Below, piece after piece: positions 47,051-60,212 of a DNA stretch of 64,000 nucleotides. The stretch lies in NCBI RefSeq assembly GCF_043641665.1, contig NC_092182.1:21203241-21267240 (forward strand), given 5' to 3'. The stretch is from Enoplosus armatus. Lineage: Eukaryota; Chordata; Actinopteri; Centrarchiformes; Enoplosidae. The translations under genes and the position numbers were made by a program. Below the pieces are notes generated by a model. It worked only from the letters and a program-made list of their open reading frames with translations. It did no database searches and was not told where the DNA came from. How positions within the stretch are numbered: position 1 is the stretch's first letter; each line of letters begins with the position of its first letter.

Positions 47051-50000
47051 TTCAATGTAATAGATCCTTCCAGCAGCGTGCAAGTCTGTGCTTGATGCTC
47101 CTCTACTGACTAGACCCAGTGACTGCCAAAAGCTGTTTAGGCTTTTTTGTATTTGTGGTGACTCCAAAGACATTGGAGGTTGAGTGGGCGGTGAAGCAGG
47201 GGGAGGGGGGGGGGGGCACAGTGGAGGGTAGGTCAGAGCAGGTTAAATACCTCTTAAAGAATCATTTGTTCCCATGAACCAGATGTAGTGACACAAATGA
47301 AGATGAAGTTTCTTTGTTCACAAGCCTGAAATCGAGATATATCGGAGTTCACAAGTTTAGGGCTTGATTAGGTTTGTTATGTGTAAGTGCGCTGTAAATA
47401 TTTCACTTATAAAGTTTAGTGTCCTGATTTATAAATGTGCTCTTAAATGATTCTTTATGGTAATAAAGAAGACTGAGTGCAACCAAACCCATGATGTTTT
47501 TGTTTTTCCACATTATAAAGGATCTTCATATTAAATCCTTAAAGACAGTAGACATATAGACATATAATTAACAATACACTCCATCTCACATCATTGAGCA
47601 CACTTTTATTACAGACCACACACTGCATAAAACCTAAAAAAGGAAAGTGCATTATGTTGAGTAGAAGTAATACATTCCTGACAACAACTGGGACATATTA
47701 ATTACCACCCTGCCAGCTTCAATTAACAAAATAAGGCATTTCTAAATGTTCAATATTGATTTGACAAACTGGAGTGGAAATATATGATGATGTTTATCGG
47801 ATGAAGTTTGATATCCAGGACAAAGTGCCCTCTTTAATCCCTTTGAAAGTATTCATAACAGACCATTAGAATTTAAATAGAGTTATTTATCACGTAATAT
47901 TTAACCATAGGTCGGCTTAGAAATGTTATTCTGCATTTGGCTTTGAATAAAATCTATAAATGAATACAGCTACCAAATCAAAGTTCAAGGCTGCAGCCCT
48001 TGAATGCTTCTCTCTCGTCTTTTATTACAGACTCTGGTATTCCAGTTGCACGTCATGCCCAGAGTTGTTGTATTATTTTAAGACATGCTGTAAACGTTGT
48101 CATCCGCTGTCCACAGAGGCTGAAGTAAAGAGATTGCGTCACATTGTCGTCTCCCATTGGGTGTCGTGACAAACACGGGGGCAGCTGTTATGAGTCCGTA
48201 TTGTTCCTACGAACATCTGAAACAAGATCAAGAGTATCAGCAAGTGCTAATAACTCCAACACAAACATCCCTACCAGAAATACACATACAATAAATGATG
48301 ATACTACGGAATAAAAGCATTCACACACACAAGTGATCCAGATTTATTTATGTATGAAACATGATGATAAACTTAGTTACTTATTTACAGTATACAGTTA
48401 AGTACAGTATACTTACATTGAAGTGTTTTTATGTTCCTCAGCATTTAAAATTTAGCTCCCAATAACATGGGCTTGGATTACTGGAGTGACTTACTACCTA
48501 TAAATGATATATGTGTTTTAAGGACAAAACAACCCAAATTTGTACCAAACAAATGTATATCTTAAAGGCACAGATACGACAGACCTCCCTGAAATGTATT
48601 TTTTACACATGCCGGTCCTCCTGACTGTCTTTCTTGCCTCGACAGTAAAACCAGTGAACTTTGCCTTCTGCAATAACAACAACCATAAACCTGTCACACT
48701 CAAAGAAATGTGCCTCCAGTTATCATCTTCAAGGGTCTGTAACTATTTAAGTCATACAGTATGCATGATAAATGTATAGGTCATTGCAAATAGCATTGCT
48801 GATCTGCTTTCATGTTTAATTTTGAAATACAATTTCAGTTTTTTTTTTATTTCTGCTTTAATGTTGATGTTTAGTTGTCAAAAACTATCCAATAAGATTT
48901 CAGAATCTGATACAGTAAGACGAAGGTAGCTCACATGTTTCTAGATGTCATACAATCATAAGTGTTTAATGCTTAAGCATACATACATTTTCGCCAGCTA
49001 CTTAACTGGCTTACTGGTTCACTTGCATGGAAAGATGACACCACAGGCATGTTGTGGTTTATTGACCAGAGGTTTAGCCATGTCATCTGGTCAGGTCGGG
49101 GTCTGGGAAGGGTTGATGGAGAGCATAAAAGCTGTCCCGCGCTATATTTGGGTTGATATCGGAAACCACAAATACAACAAGATGCCTATAGAAAATAATT
49201 TCAGTGAATAAGGCATAAAGCAGTTGTTTCATATATAATTATATTATAGTATAATTGAATCTAACATGAAACTTGAGAACTTTCTTGTAAAATGCACACT
49301 TTATTAGCTACATAAGCGGTACACACGTGCGCATGCATAACAAAAGTAAAGACATATACACACGCTAAAGCTAATGCAGTCTAATATAACAGTGCAGTCA
49401 ATCCTACTTTCATGAAGGCCATAATTTAGTTTCAGAGAGGTGTTGATGTGACTCTGTGGTCATTTTGGAGGCTGCAGTTTGTGGTGCTGTTGAACTGCAT
49501 TGTGTTACACTGACAGGTTATTTTTATTTTTTTTATTCATACCCTTTTATATCAATGAGGTTAGGCTACATAACAGAAAGACCTCTCAGATATACACGTT
49601 TGTACTAATGCAAGAACAATGTAATAATGTTAACAAGGAGTGATTCATCAGTTGTAAACTTTGGAAGATATGTGATCACAGATAGAATGAATGAAATAAA
49701 TGTTTAATTTCAACTTGAATTAAGTAACTTGAGCCTTACCTTGTGATTTCTACCAGTTTTCCTGACCCTCTTCTTGAGATACTCGCTGTCAGCAAATCTT
49801 GTGCCAGGTCCGTTTCGTCACCTTTGCTGTCGTCACACTCAGCCACAGATTCAGAGGTCAACTTGTTTAGTTGCAAAAGGAGAGATAACCTGCTCGTCCA
49901 GGTTCTCCCCTCATGTGCTGCCACTCGCCTCCTCATACTGCTGTTCACTGTTTTCCAGACTAAACCTTTCAGGTATATGTGTACAGAGATGGCTTAGTAT

Positions 50001-51665
50001 TCTTCAAATTCCTTGACCTACATACCATCTGGCTCCTTACAACTGTCTGTATCTGTTTCTAATGGTCTCATAATTCACACTCCACCTCCTCTGGCTCCCT
50101 GCTGCCTCCCTTCCACTTCATTTACCGTCAATATCTACCTATTCTTTGATATTCCAGTCCGTCCTTTAAGCCTGCTCTGTGCTCCCTCAAGCAATGTCTT
50201 ATCTCGCTCTTTCAGTTTGATCCGCCTCGGTCAAAGTAGTATTTTACCGCTACATTATATCCAGACGTAGGTAGCTGTATTTTATATTTGTCTGTGAAGC
50301 ATCCATTGGTTTAATGTTTGTTATTGTATCGTTTTGACATGAAAGCTGCTTTAAAAGTTGCCAGTTATAATTCTCCGTGTTTGTTGAACATTTCAACGTG
50401 ATAAGAGTTTCTTTGCATTGAGAGCAGCTAGACTGCAAGGGTTAAACCTCCCCAGGCGACAGTGCAGGCCACCAGCTCTCGTCCTCAGGTGTCTGCGGCT
50501 GCGCTATTTTCATTTGGACCGCTTTAATAATGTCAGAATCAGAAAGACATTTTTATCAACCGTGGATAATGTTTTGGAGCTTCAGGGAGGGCACCACGCG
50601 ATCAGGAAAGGTAATGCCCCCAGTGCTTGCAAGAGGCGAGTGGCTGATGAGGTCACACCATGTGTTTGATTTACTGCTCTGCTAGCTTTGCTATGCTGAT
50701 ACACCTCAGTCAGACCTCAGCCCACAGCATATATAAATCAGGAGATGTCTGTGATGCCTTTGGTTGTAAAAGTAGTCGTAAAAAGTGGAAGGTTGTTTCA
50801 GTTTTGCTCTTTTTTTTTCACCATGCATTCTTCATGTTCAGTTCATAGCTTTGCACAGGGTTGTCAGGGTTGTTAGCATGTAGAACTTAGCATTCTCTAC
50901 TCTCTTCTTTTGGCACACACACACACAAAAGTGACATGCATTCATATGTTATTTTCAAGTTTAATGGCAACTGTCACACAAGAAAAAATGGTTTTGTCTC
51001 TGGCTGCAGTGTGTTTTTGAGATTTGGCCTCTATCTGAACTCTGAACCAGGAGGTTCAAAGTAAGTCAAACCTTTTCAAAACACATTCACCTCCCTAAAG
51101 CACACATGCATCCAACCAGTGAAGTAGAGGAGGCAGCTAAACTTCTTACTTTACCTCCCGAGTAATTGAATGCTTACTTCTCACCCTTCTCTGACTCTAA
51201 AGTGGCATTCATCATGTCCCCGTCATGGACTCAACAGCGTGGAAAACTCAATTTTGGCTGAGTTATACTTTCAAATGAATACTTTACTGAAAATGTTCTA
51301 AGAGACACTGACCGGAGTCGTCTGTGGTGAAATGCTTATCACACCCAGGAAACCTGTGGTCCGATGTGAATCAAGTGGAAGCAAGTGTACTATACATGTG
51401 GTATTACCTTCACCTGACTGTCAGTAAGACAGACAAACTCAGTGAGTTGGTGGGACAGATTTCAGCTGCCATCTTAATATCATAACTCTTAAGAGTAGTC
51501 AGCCTTAAACTATATTATCACTGTGATCAGTGGTGCAGTGAAGAACATGCTGTTTCGTCCTGGACAGATGTGAAGCTACTGAGTGAACCAAGTCTTGTGA
51601 AATCAAAATACTTTAAACTGTGCAAAATAAACTACAGAGGGCCTTCTCTCTTGTGGTGACACAAT
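47051..51665. other. Gene-poor region upstream of copy C
   Basis: No supported gene. A 12-G run lies at 47205-47216. A minus-strand open frame at 49736-49996 ends near a GTAAGG but is not recognisable (see rejected items). The sequence is otherwise AT-rich and unremarkable. Confidence 0.4.
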
Positions 51666-51673
51666 AAAACTGA

Positions 51674-52139
51674 CAGTGGTGAAAGTACCTAAAAGATCCT
51701 TTAGTTAAGTAAAAGTAGGAATACCTTAATGTAAAAATACTCCATTAAAAGTGAACGTCTAAAAGTCCTCCATTCAAATCTTATTTAAGTAAAAGAACAG
51801 AATTATTATGTGCTTAAAGAGTAAAAATTGAAATATGTAAAATGCAGTTATATATTAGTGAGCTGATTTTAACTGCTTTATAGAAGCTGGGCAGGTTCAT
51901 TTTTAACACTTCATTTTTATATAATATGTTATAATATGTAATGTGTTCATATGTTCTGAATGTAAACTCTTATTCTGCAAAGTAACTATAGCTGTCAATG
52001 TAGTGGAAAAAGCTGTAAAAAGTACACATTTTGAATTGTAGTGGAGTAGAAGTATAATTTAGTAGAAAATGAAAATACTGAAAAACAAGTACTTCAAAAT
52101 TGTACTTGAGTAAATGTATTTTGTTGCTTTACACCGCTG
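51674..52139 (+). mobile_element. 466-bp hAT-type MITE with perfect 8-bp target duplication
   Basis: Termini are CAGTGGTGAAAG and, reverse-complemented from the right end, CAGCGGTGTAAAG. The element is flanked on both sides by AAAACTGA (51666-51673 and 52140-52147), an exact 8-bp target-site duplication as made by hAT transposases. The interior has the AAGTA-rich composition (AGTAAAAGTA, TGTACTTGAGTAAATGTA) of a very common fish non-autonomous element. It encodes no protein and depends on a transposase in trans. Confidence 0.85.
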
Positions 52140-52781
52140 AAAACTGATGTACTTTTAAGTCAATAATAAACTAGAGTATATTCTCGGTGATGCTAAATAC
52201 GTCACTAAAGCAGATGTTAAATATATTGCGCAATTTCAAGGTGTGAACCATCATATGGTTCACTCAACAACATGAATCTTTTTCTCTAATGAGGAGACAA
52301 GTGTGTGCAGCAGAAACTGAATTCTCTCTGGCCGTATGGCCCATACACGGCTCTGGCATGGCGCCGTTAACAGATGGTTGAACAACAAGTGCAGCACTTC
52401 GATATGAGAGATGATACCGTCTTCATACATGTTAATTGACAATTTAGCAGGAATGTGAAATGGTCACATCTTGGCGTGTTGCCATCACAAGAGCGGGAGC
52501 TGGTGTCAACCTGTCAACATAGCACATTGAGCTAAATTGGTTTTCACAGGGCTCTTGGCTCGAAGATGGAGTTTAACGTCATCAAATTTAGGTAGTAATT
52601 AGATGGGTGTAAGCAAGGTTATGGTAATTAGATGTTCCTTAAAAAGAGCAATGGCTGTGTTGAGCTTGAAACTGTACCCTTGCTTTTAGAGATTGATTCA
52701 GAGCAACAACAAAAAAAAAGCACTTTATCAGTCCTTTATATGAGATGTCTTCGGATCTTTAAACATTGTACTTGACAGCAT

Positions 52782-52945
52782 TGATTAACCGGACAAGTGT
52801 TTTGAACTTGAGTCTCTCACTCAACAGTAGAAATAGATTTAGAGTGTGGATATGGGTCAGCTCAGCCTTGTCTCCTCCACAAACATAAAATCAAAGCTGT
52901 TGAACTGTTAGCATGGCGCGATACTTGAGTTATTTTGTTCATCCA
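52782..52945 (+). repeat. Diverged repeat, member 1 of a pair
   Basis: GATTAACCGGACAAGTGTTT, then TGAACTTGAGTCTCTCAC, followed by TGGGTCAGC, ATCAAAGC and GCATGG, aligns in order with 57543-57760. The family was not identified. Confidence 0.45.
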
Positions 52946-53079
52946 TGATTATTTTCAAACAACACTGCGTCTTTGATTTGTGTTGGCTGGTGGAGGTGGT
53001 TGTTAACATTGACTCATTCATTAGGAAGTATTTCATGCAGGTCACAAGATTTTAGCATCGTGATTGGTTGAGATTCTTT

Positions 53080-53270
53080 GGGGCCGCCCGACCGGCTAGA
53101 GTCACGATCAGAGGCTCTTTTAGCTTCGAGAGAGTCGGGGGTCGAGGTTGGCGTGGCCTCCCTGGAATTCTCTGTCCATCACGTGGTTCGGCTGCTGAGG
53201 CAGCGTTTGGGATTACTGAGATGTCTCTATTTCCAGCTAAGGAGCGATCTGCTCCATTTCTTCGCACCAT
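53080..53270. promoter_or_regulatory. CpG-dense patch with an adjacent inverted CCAAT box
   Basis: About 13 CpG dinucleotides in 190 bp, far above the surroundings, with GATTGGTTG (reverse CCAAT) at about 53060. It resembles a small CpG island or a foreign GC-rich insert. Open frames cross it on both strands but show no known domain. Confidence 0.3.
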
Positions 53271-53947
53271 GATGGAAAAAAGAGAAAGTAGTGCCTAAAA
53301 CTCTCTTTCATCATCATCATCTGCCCTCTCCTTCTTTCTCACACCTTGCTATGTGGCACTTCTACTGTCTCATCCACTGACATTCAACTCCTGTTCCTGC
53401 TCCCCTCGCCTGTCTCTCTCCTTGACCATGGTGATAAACCCAAAGCTGTCGCTGTCATGCAACACTCAGGACACTCATAAAGGCACCACCTGTTGCTAGT
53501 GCATGCCGGGACGCTTAACTTGGAATACTGCAAACTTGGCACAACTCAGCCCCCCCCCCGCCCCAGTATCATTTTACTGGTGACATGTGTCCAATTAATG
53601 CTGCTCAATCTACTGCTAACAGAAGGTAAAGCAGAAAAGCAGGAAGATGGTGGCTTATTACTAGGATCTTTAGAATCAACACAGCATATGTCCTATCTGT
53701 GAATATCCTACAGTGTGCAGTCTTAATGCTAGTGGATTGTATTCAATGTACAACAATAATATATATAGGGCTTTCTTTCTGCGCCTTCGTACTTTACTGT
53801 AACGCCATAATTCTACTATTATTACAGTATTGATTGTTTGTTCAGATGCCTAATACGACCTGTGTTTACATATACCTCACAAGGACCTCTAGCGGCTGTG
53901 TGAAATATGACAGTCAGGAGCACTGTTTTTAGCCCGGGGTGAGGTGT

Positions 53948-53981
<34 letters not shown>
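53948..53981 (+). repeat. Run of 34 consecutive G
   Basis: An uninterrupted poly(dG) tract. On the plus strand it could form stacked G-quadruplexes. Its true length may be unreliable because such runs are hard to sequence and assemble. Confidence 0.8.
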
Positions 53982-53983
<2 letters not shown>

Positions 53984-53999
53984 TGGTGGTGGATGGATT

Positions 54000-56900
54000 G
54001 GGCAACAAACCTCGTGACTCGAACATAGGAGAACACTGTTTCCTGTTTCATGCCAGCAGTCAGCATCGGTTTCTTATCACCATGATGGTGTCCTTCCATA
54101 ACCTTAACCAAGTACTGCTTTTAACCATGACCTCTACTGTTTATTAACCATTCTTACAGTAACTGTAGTTTTTGTGCCTAAACCTAACCAAGGCTTTACC
54201 ATAACGGCAGCAGATCAGCAAAATGTTATATGAATTATTTATGTAGCTGTTTTGGGAGTTGTTCTGCTGATGAAGACACGAGATCAGAAAATGCTCATGA
54301 GTCATTTTTGGAACGGATGATAAACTGTATTTTGTCATTTAGTTCGGAGGACTTTTATTTGTTTTACTACACTGCCCAACATCTTCAGCTGTTAGAGCAA
54401 ATGTTATATATAAAAGTGCAGCGTATCTCCACCTTTCTATCCGATGTTTTCTTGCAGAAACCTGAATTTTTTTTGAGGTCTGTCGGGTAAAATGAAATGG
54501 ACAATGAAGATCAGTCAGTACAAGAAATAATCACATGAACATCTTCAAAGAGGAGATCAACAGTTTCACAGCTTGAATTAACATATGTAATTGTAACAGT
54601 ACTTACCCAATGCCTCCGTCTTTAGTCAGCTCAGTCTCAGGCTGTAGCCTTCTGATGATGATGTTGTTATTTATGTTTTAATGCTCTGCAGGCTCAGTGA
54701 ACTAAACCTGGATACTTGACATTAGATTCTGCTAAATTAGTTTGCAAAAGCTTTTTTTGCGATGGGGGAAATGTGTTTTTCATGTTGTGTTTCACAGCTG
54801 TTGAGAAGTAATTATGATTACCTTAGATAATTTCCTTAGTAGAAAATATGTTTACAGATTAAAAGAGATCTGAAATGGCTCCTACAATATGTCCCCCACA
54901 GCTCTATTGCTGTCACATTTGGTAGGTTTAAGCACGTGATGTGAAATACTCGAATGTAATGGCACGTGAAAGCTTAAACTTCAGGTCTGCAACTCAGCCT
55001 GTAAGGCCAGCTTCAGTGATAACTGCAGTACATTTGGTTGTAATTATATATTTGAAATCCACTGACACAGAAAAGCTAGTCATACAAGCTGCTCCAGTGA
55101 AAAGCTCATATCCTACTGTTTATTAATGCCCGCGTGTTCCTTGGTAATTAATCAAGCAGCTGTGATGCAATTTGCTATAGACCAGTGGCTTATGGCTGCC
55201 ACCATAACACATCCATACAAATCCAGTTAAACGCTGGCCAAACAACTGGAAAAGTCACACTTGTAACGGAGATCCTCTTTAATACAGACACCCTGTCAGC
55301 CGGCATGTTCGTTGAAACACAGTGTGTCACTTAAAAGGTCCTCTTTATAGCATTTTCTGGGCTTTTAACTGTATCTCACAGTCTTTATGAACTTTAACCA
55401 CATCTCGCGGTCTTCATCAGCAGAAATTCCATCCACTCATAAAGACCTTGTGAAGCAGTTAATAGCTCTAGAAAAACAAGTAAGAGGACCTTAAGTTAAA
55501 TAATGAAAGGAAATGAAAAATGTAATAAAACATTTAATCTGGATAGATACTTAATCGACGCACCATTAGACCTTCTTTTCTCTTTCATTATTCCAGGAAA
55601 TCCTGCAATTGCATGAATTAAAGAAAATGTACCCAGTAGGTGCATTATTTGCAAAACAGTGCAATTTTGTCCAATTATTGTAAGTTACTTCCCCCACTAA
55701 AAGGTCAAATTGTGAAGAATGCTTGCAAATCTTATCATTCACTGCCCTTTCCTCGTTAAATGAACCAGGTCAGCTCACTGTTGTGAAATAAAATCAAATA
55801 TGTGCTTTAAAATACTGACTTAACGTATGTTAACGTGACTATCTCTAACAGTTTCATTCATGGGGGTTGCTGGGAGAGTAAACGCAGCCTTCCAGTAAGG
55901 ACTACCTCACAGAATACTGGCAACTGATTATTGTAGGAATGATCACAAAACAGTCATATTTATTTACAAGAATAAAACTTTGTGCGCTAAAACTTTAAAA
56001 AAAAAAAAATTGTTTTTTCTTCTATTGCAACTAATGAGCCCACATGCTATGATTATCATTAAGTTTTTTATAGTTGTTGTTTTTTTTTCTCGCTGACCTG
56101 CAGTTTTTAAATAATCATGGAGTGATTCATCTCTTGGCATCTTGATGATTTTTTATCATCAGCTGGGATAGCCCGAGTGTCACCAGTTTCCCCCTGTCCT
56201 ACCCTGCCCAGCAGATGATGGATGATACTGTGATTCAAAGCGTCTGACCCGTTTCAACCTGACTCCTCTGCAACAGTAAACAGAGGAACCTTTAGACATT
56301 TGAGCCATCGGCACATTCTCACATGAACGGCCTCCATTTTTCTGAAGCTCCAGTATTTGGCAAGATGCTGCTGCAGAGTTTCCAGAAGGCCTCTGAGTTA
56401 AAGAGATAAGCCTCGACAGTTTCCTTGAAATAACATGTATATTCTGTTATTTTCAGATGCTGCATGACATCCAGTCTATGTCCAGTTCATGAAAGCTTTT
56501 ACAGTACATGTGCTGCTCAACAACCTCTACTGTTTCATGGAAGATCCTCTTGCATACAGAAAGTTTATGTATACATTTTTGCCTGAAGCAAAAAGATGTT
56601 TCATTATTATTAGCAAGGTATTAGAAGCCAGTGCGGTTGAATAGACAAAGAAAAGAGCGCCACCTACAGAATTCCAAACTTTATCAACAGAAAGTCAATG
56701 GAAACAGAAGTCACAGTACTGACGACACAGTGATTATCCTCTATTGGAAGTGCTGTGTAAAACAGGACTGCAAAGATCACTTATCTCCTCCTTATTTATA
56801 TGAATTAACAGGAAATTGCTAAAAACATAAAAAAAAAAAGCCTGACCCACTTAAAAGTGTTCAGATAGCATTTATTTTCTCATAATCTCATATGTTGAAC

Positions 56901-57180
56901 GGCAGTATTTAGAAATGATTAGATAACAAGAGAAAATGACGTATTTCTTTCTTAAAGTCACAATCCGTGGTCCAAATGTAAACAAACAAACCCATAACTT
57001 TCAGTGCAGACTCTGATGCTACACACAGTCGCTACTAAAGCTGTAATTAATGTTTTCTGCTGCTCTTTAATGTTTGTTTACTTCAGTAACATTGTTGTGA
57101 TCCGAGAACCACACATCTTAATGTCTTAACTCTTCAATTATACAGTTTATGTGAATATATTTGTATTTTTCATTGTCAAA
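54000..57180. other. Gene-free region
   Basis: AT-rich sequence with short open frames only. No splice-supported exon, element with ends, or RNA gene was seen. Confidence 0.4.
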
Positions 57181-57235
57181 AAGGTGACCTTGTGTTTTAC
57201 TTTAACAATGCAGGTTCACAGGAAGCAGCTCCCTC

Positions 57236-57270
<35 letters not shown>
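57236..57270 (+). repeat. (TTA)n microsatellite
   Basis: About eleven to twelve uninterrupted trinucleotide units. Confidence 0.9.
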
Positions 57271-57271
<1 letters not shown>

Positions 57272-57542
57272 TATTACATCCTTCTCTTTAATTCTCCTCA
57301 GTCTCCATGGCTACTGGACACACTCTTTGTTCCCGTCTCTTTTTCTCACAGACTTAATTAGGCAGAAATACAGGCAAGTGTATAGAAAGGTCGACAGAGA
57401 GGTAGGCTGATAGAAACAAATGTGTTTTTTAAGAAGACAATCATCTTCTTGATTCTGTATGGTTGACGGGAATTGTTTTGCCCTATATTTAATTAAGGAA
57501 GCAGTACTCTCATTGGATGTTCATGTATTCTACATAACAGCA

Positions 57543-57760
57543 GTGATTAACCAGGAAAGTGTTTTTGAACTTGAGTCTCTCACAAACAGTGGCACTGATC
57601 TGTCTGTTGATGTGGGTCAGCAGATCCTGGTGACTTCCAGGAGGAACTGAGGATGACCCGTTGTGACTCCTTCATTCATCATGTGGCCTCATCCATCACA
57701 TACTTACATAAAGTAGGATCAAAGCCGTTTGGCATGGTATTTGCTCCTGATACTTTCATC
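57543..57760 (+). repeat. Diverged repeat, member 2 of a pair
   Basis: GATTAACCAGGAAAGTGTTT, then TGAACTTGAGTCTCTCAC, with later shared words GTGGGTCAGC, ATCAAAGCCG and GGCATGGTA, parallels 52782-52945. This member is longer because of extra sequence in the middle. Confidence 0.45.
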
Positions 57761-57779
57761 CATAGATATTTCATTAAAG

Positions 57780-59730
57780 CAACAGACATTGGACCTGGTT
57801 GAGAGAATGGATTGTTGCTTTTAATCATGAACAAACTGAGTCGCTTGAACCTACAGAGTTACAATCTATCAGCACCAGACGAGAGCCAGAGGCATGTTCT
57901 GGTGTCGGTGGCCTGTGTGTGGCCAGCAGGGTTTAAAATAGTCCCTGGGAAACTGATCTTCAGTGCTGAGCAGCAGTGAAAACCAGATAGATCAGATTTC
58001 TACTCCATATTAGAGTGAGGACAAGACTTAAAGGGCTTTGTCAGCGTTATGAAACAACATTGTGTATGGTGGGTCATTTGAAGATGATGCATTTCTGTTA
58101 CTTCCGATGAAGACCTCACCATGCAGAGTAACAGGCTTGACTTGATTGCTTGAGATGAACTGCTCCGTGTCACATTGTGTCTGGGGTTGCCACTAGATGG
58201 CATTGTTACACCTTATTGTTTACAGGCCTCTCTCAAAGCAGGAGATGAGCTTAATAAATTTAAAAAAAATAAAGTTATGGAGTCATCTGGAGCACACTGG
58301 TGAGAATTTATAGACCCTGAATCACAATGCGGTTTTGAGGCTAAGCTCCCATTGTGTTGATGCAGTTGGTGTGACCATGACGTATTGATTGCATTATGAA
58401 ATTCACTTAGATGATAAGTGGTGTCTTGGAATATGTATATTCATAAACAGAAAGACCTCCATTTCTTAATGGCCATCCATTTCTTAGCAGGCATACAGCA
58501 GTGTGTTGAAGGCAGAGGTAAAATTGGATTGCACTGCCAAGGGGAAACCATTTTTTTTCTACTGTTCCAAGCTTTCATCGAGGGGAAACCAACACAATTG
58601 CTTTGTTTTTTTAATGTCACGTTAACCATTTCTCAAGTGGATAACATACTGGAGGTGGCATTGAATGACAATTTGTGAATTAAGTTCATATAAAATGAAA
58701 ATATGGAGATTACCAGCTGTCACAGGGCAATTCATAATGAAAAAAAAAACACAAACACAAAAGATATACTTGACAAGACAGGACAAAACCTTTTGATTGC
58801 TGAAATATAAATCAATGATGGAAGTGTTTTAACATTTGTAAACAGATCTATTAATGATTTGTGCGCCTTTCCAACTATAGTAAGACCCTCTGCGACTGCT
58901 GGATGAAAGGATTTATTTCTGTAATTTGTTTATTAGAGATTCTTGAGGCAACATTTCGAAGCACGAAGCTTCAAAGCAGGGGATCATCCGGGGACATGAT
59001 ACAGGTACAAGCAAAGATGCTTTCTAAAAGTGTAGTCATGCATTTACACTAATGTGTGATCAAACAATGGGATGATTCATGGCTGCGTCGTGAATTACCC
59101 TACAGCACACTTTTAAGAAGATAAGCATATTATTCTTTTCTGAGAAAATGATTTTAAGCATCAAAATCGAAAACTGCTTCTTCCCAACAGCGAGTGTTGA
59201 ATAGAAATAGTCAGGTTGGTGTATTATAAAAGTACTTCTCTGCAATCAGTTGAATTCTGTCAAATATGTCTGTGCATTTTAATATTGCCACAAGTACAAA
59301 TGTACACATTGAAAAAATGCAACTATATTAGAAATAGAATTGAATATATGCAGACTCTAGAAGTTGTTTGTAATATCATGACAGGGCATAACAAGGCTAC
59401 AGCGACACCATTTATTTGTTGTCAAACTTTTTGGGTAGATGTTCTTGACTTTCTTGACTGACAGTCAGTCACATGATCCACTCAGTTCAACTGATGGTGT
59501 GTTTCACTTGCTGAAGAAGACCATGCTGAAGGCAGAAAGCTCCCAAAACATCCTGTTTCCTACCAGGAGTCAACAGTGATTTATTTTAAACATGACCTGT
59601 CATGTTCACATATGGTGAATATATGGTAAATAAATGGTGGAGCATTAAATGTTGATAATAATTGGTGTATTCTAATATGCCAATAAATGTATGTCAGTGT
59701 ATCATGTGTGAGTGTTTATGCTGTTCCAGT
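57780..59730. other. Gene-free region
   Basis: I see no gene, RNA or element with defined ends in this stretch. Confidence 0.4.
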
Positions 59731-59732
59731 AG

Positions 59733-60212
59733 ATGCATTTCCATCCACCTGTTTTTTGAGAAAAAATGTGTTGATGCTTGGCTGAAGTGGAAAAGTTGAT
59801 GTATTGATAAAAATGCAACAAAGTGCAATGGAAGCGAGTGAATAACTCATGATGTAGATGAAACATGTGACTTAAACGTCCAGCGAAGCTTCTGCTCCAC
59901 TGAAGAAACTAAAAATAGCAGCAGACAAAAACATCAGATGTGTACATGAAACATAAAACATAAATGTCATACTTCCACCATTTGAGGTTTAACTGGCACT
60001 CGTCATCTTGTTGCGCCCTCTTCCTCCGCTGTGGTTTAATGCACCCAACTGGAGAATTAGCACCACCACCAACTCTTAATCTCAATGACCTCAACTCCTA
60101 ATATTTGCACAATGGTGGTGGATGGAAACGCACATTCATTTGATTTTTCTTTTGCTGATTTTCTGTAAATTCTGGTTAAAATTTGAGCAACATTTGGATG
60201 GAAACCTGACAA
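59733..60212. repeat. MITE-like repeat with inverted ends
   Basis: The left end (GCATTTCCATCCACCTGTTT) and the reverse complement of the right end (GTCAGGTTTCCATCCAAATG) share TTTCCATCCA plus flanking matches. An internal GGTGGATGGAAACGC near 60117 repeats the motif. The composition recalls a dispersed fish element; no target duplication was identified. Confidence 0.4.

Noticed and set aside
49736..49996. Minus-strand open frame (RRRVAAHEGRTWTSRLSLLL...) ending beside GTAAGG
   Set aside because: The length, a serine/acidic composition and a donor-like GT look exon-like, but there is no convincing acceptor, no partner exon nearby and no recognisable family.
52260..52442. Minus-strand 60-codon open frame next to the hAT MITE
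   Set aside because: No domain, no splice signals and no neighbour exon; the length is expected by chance.
53493..53702. Plus-strand 69-codon open frame near the G-run
   Set aside because: Random-looking composition, no splice context, no recognisable domain.
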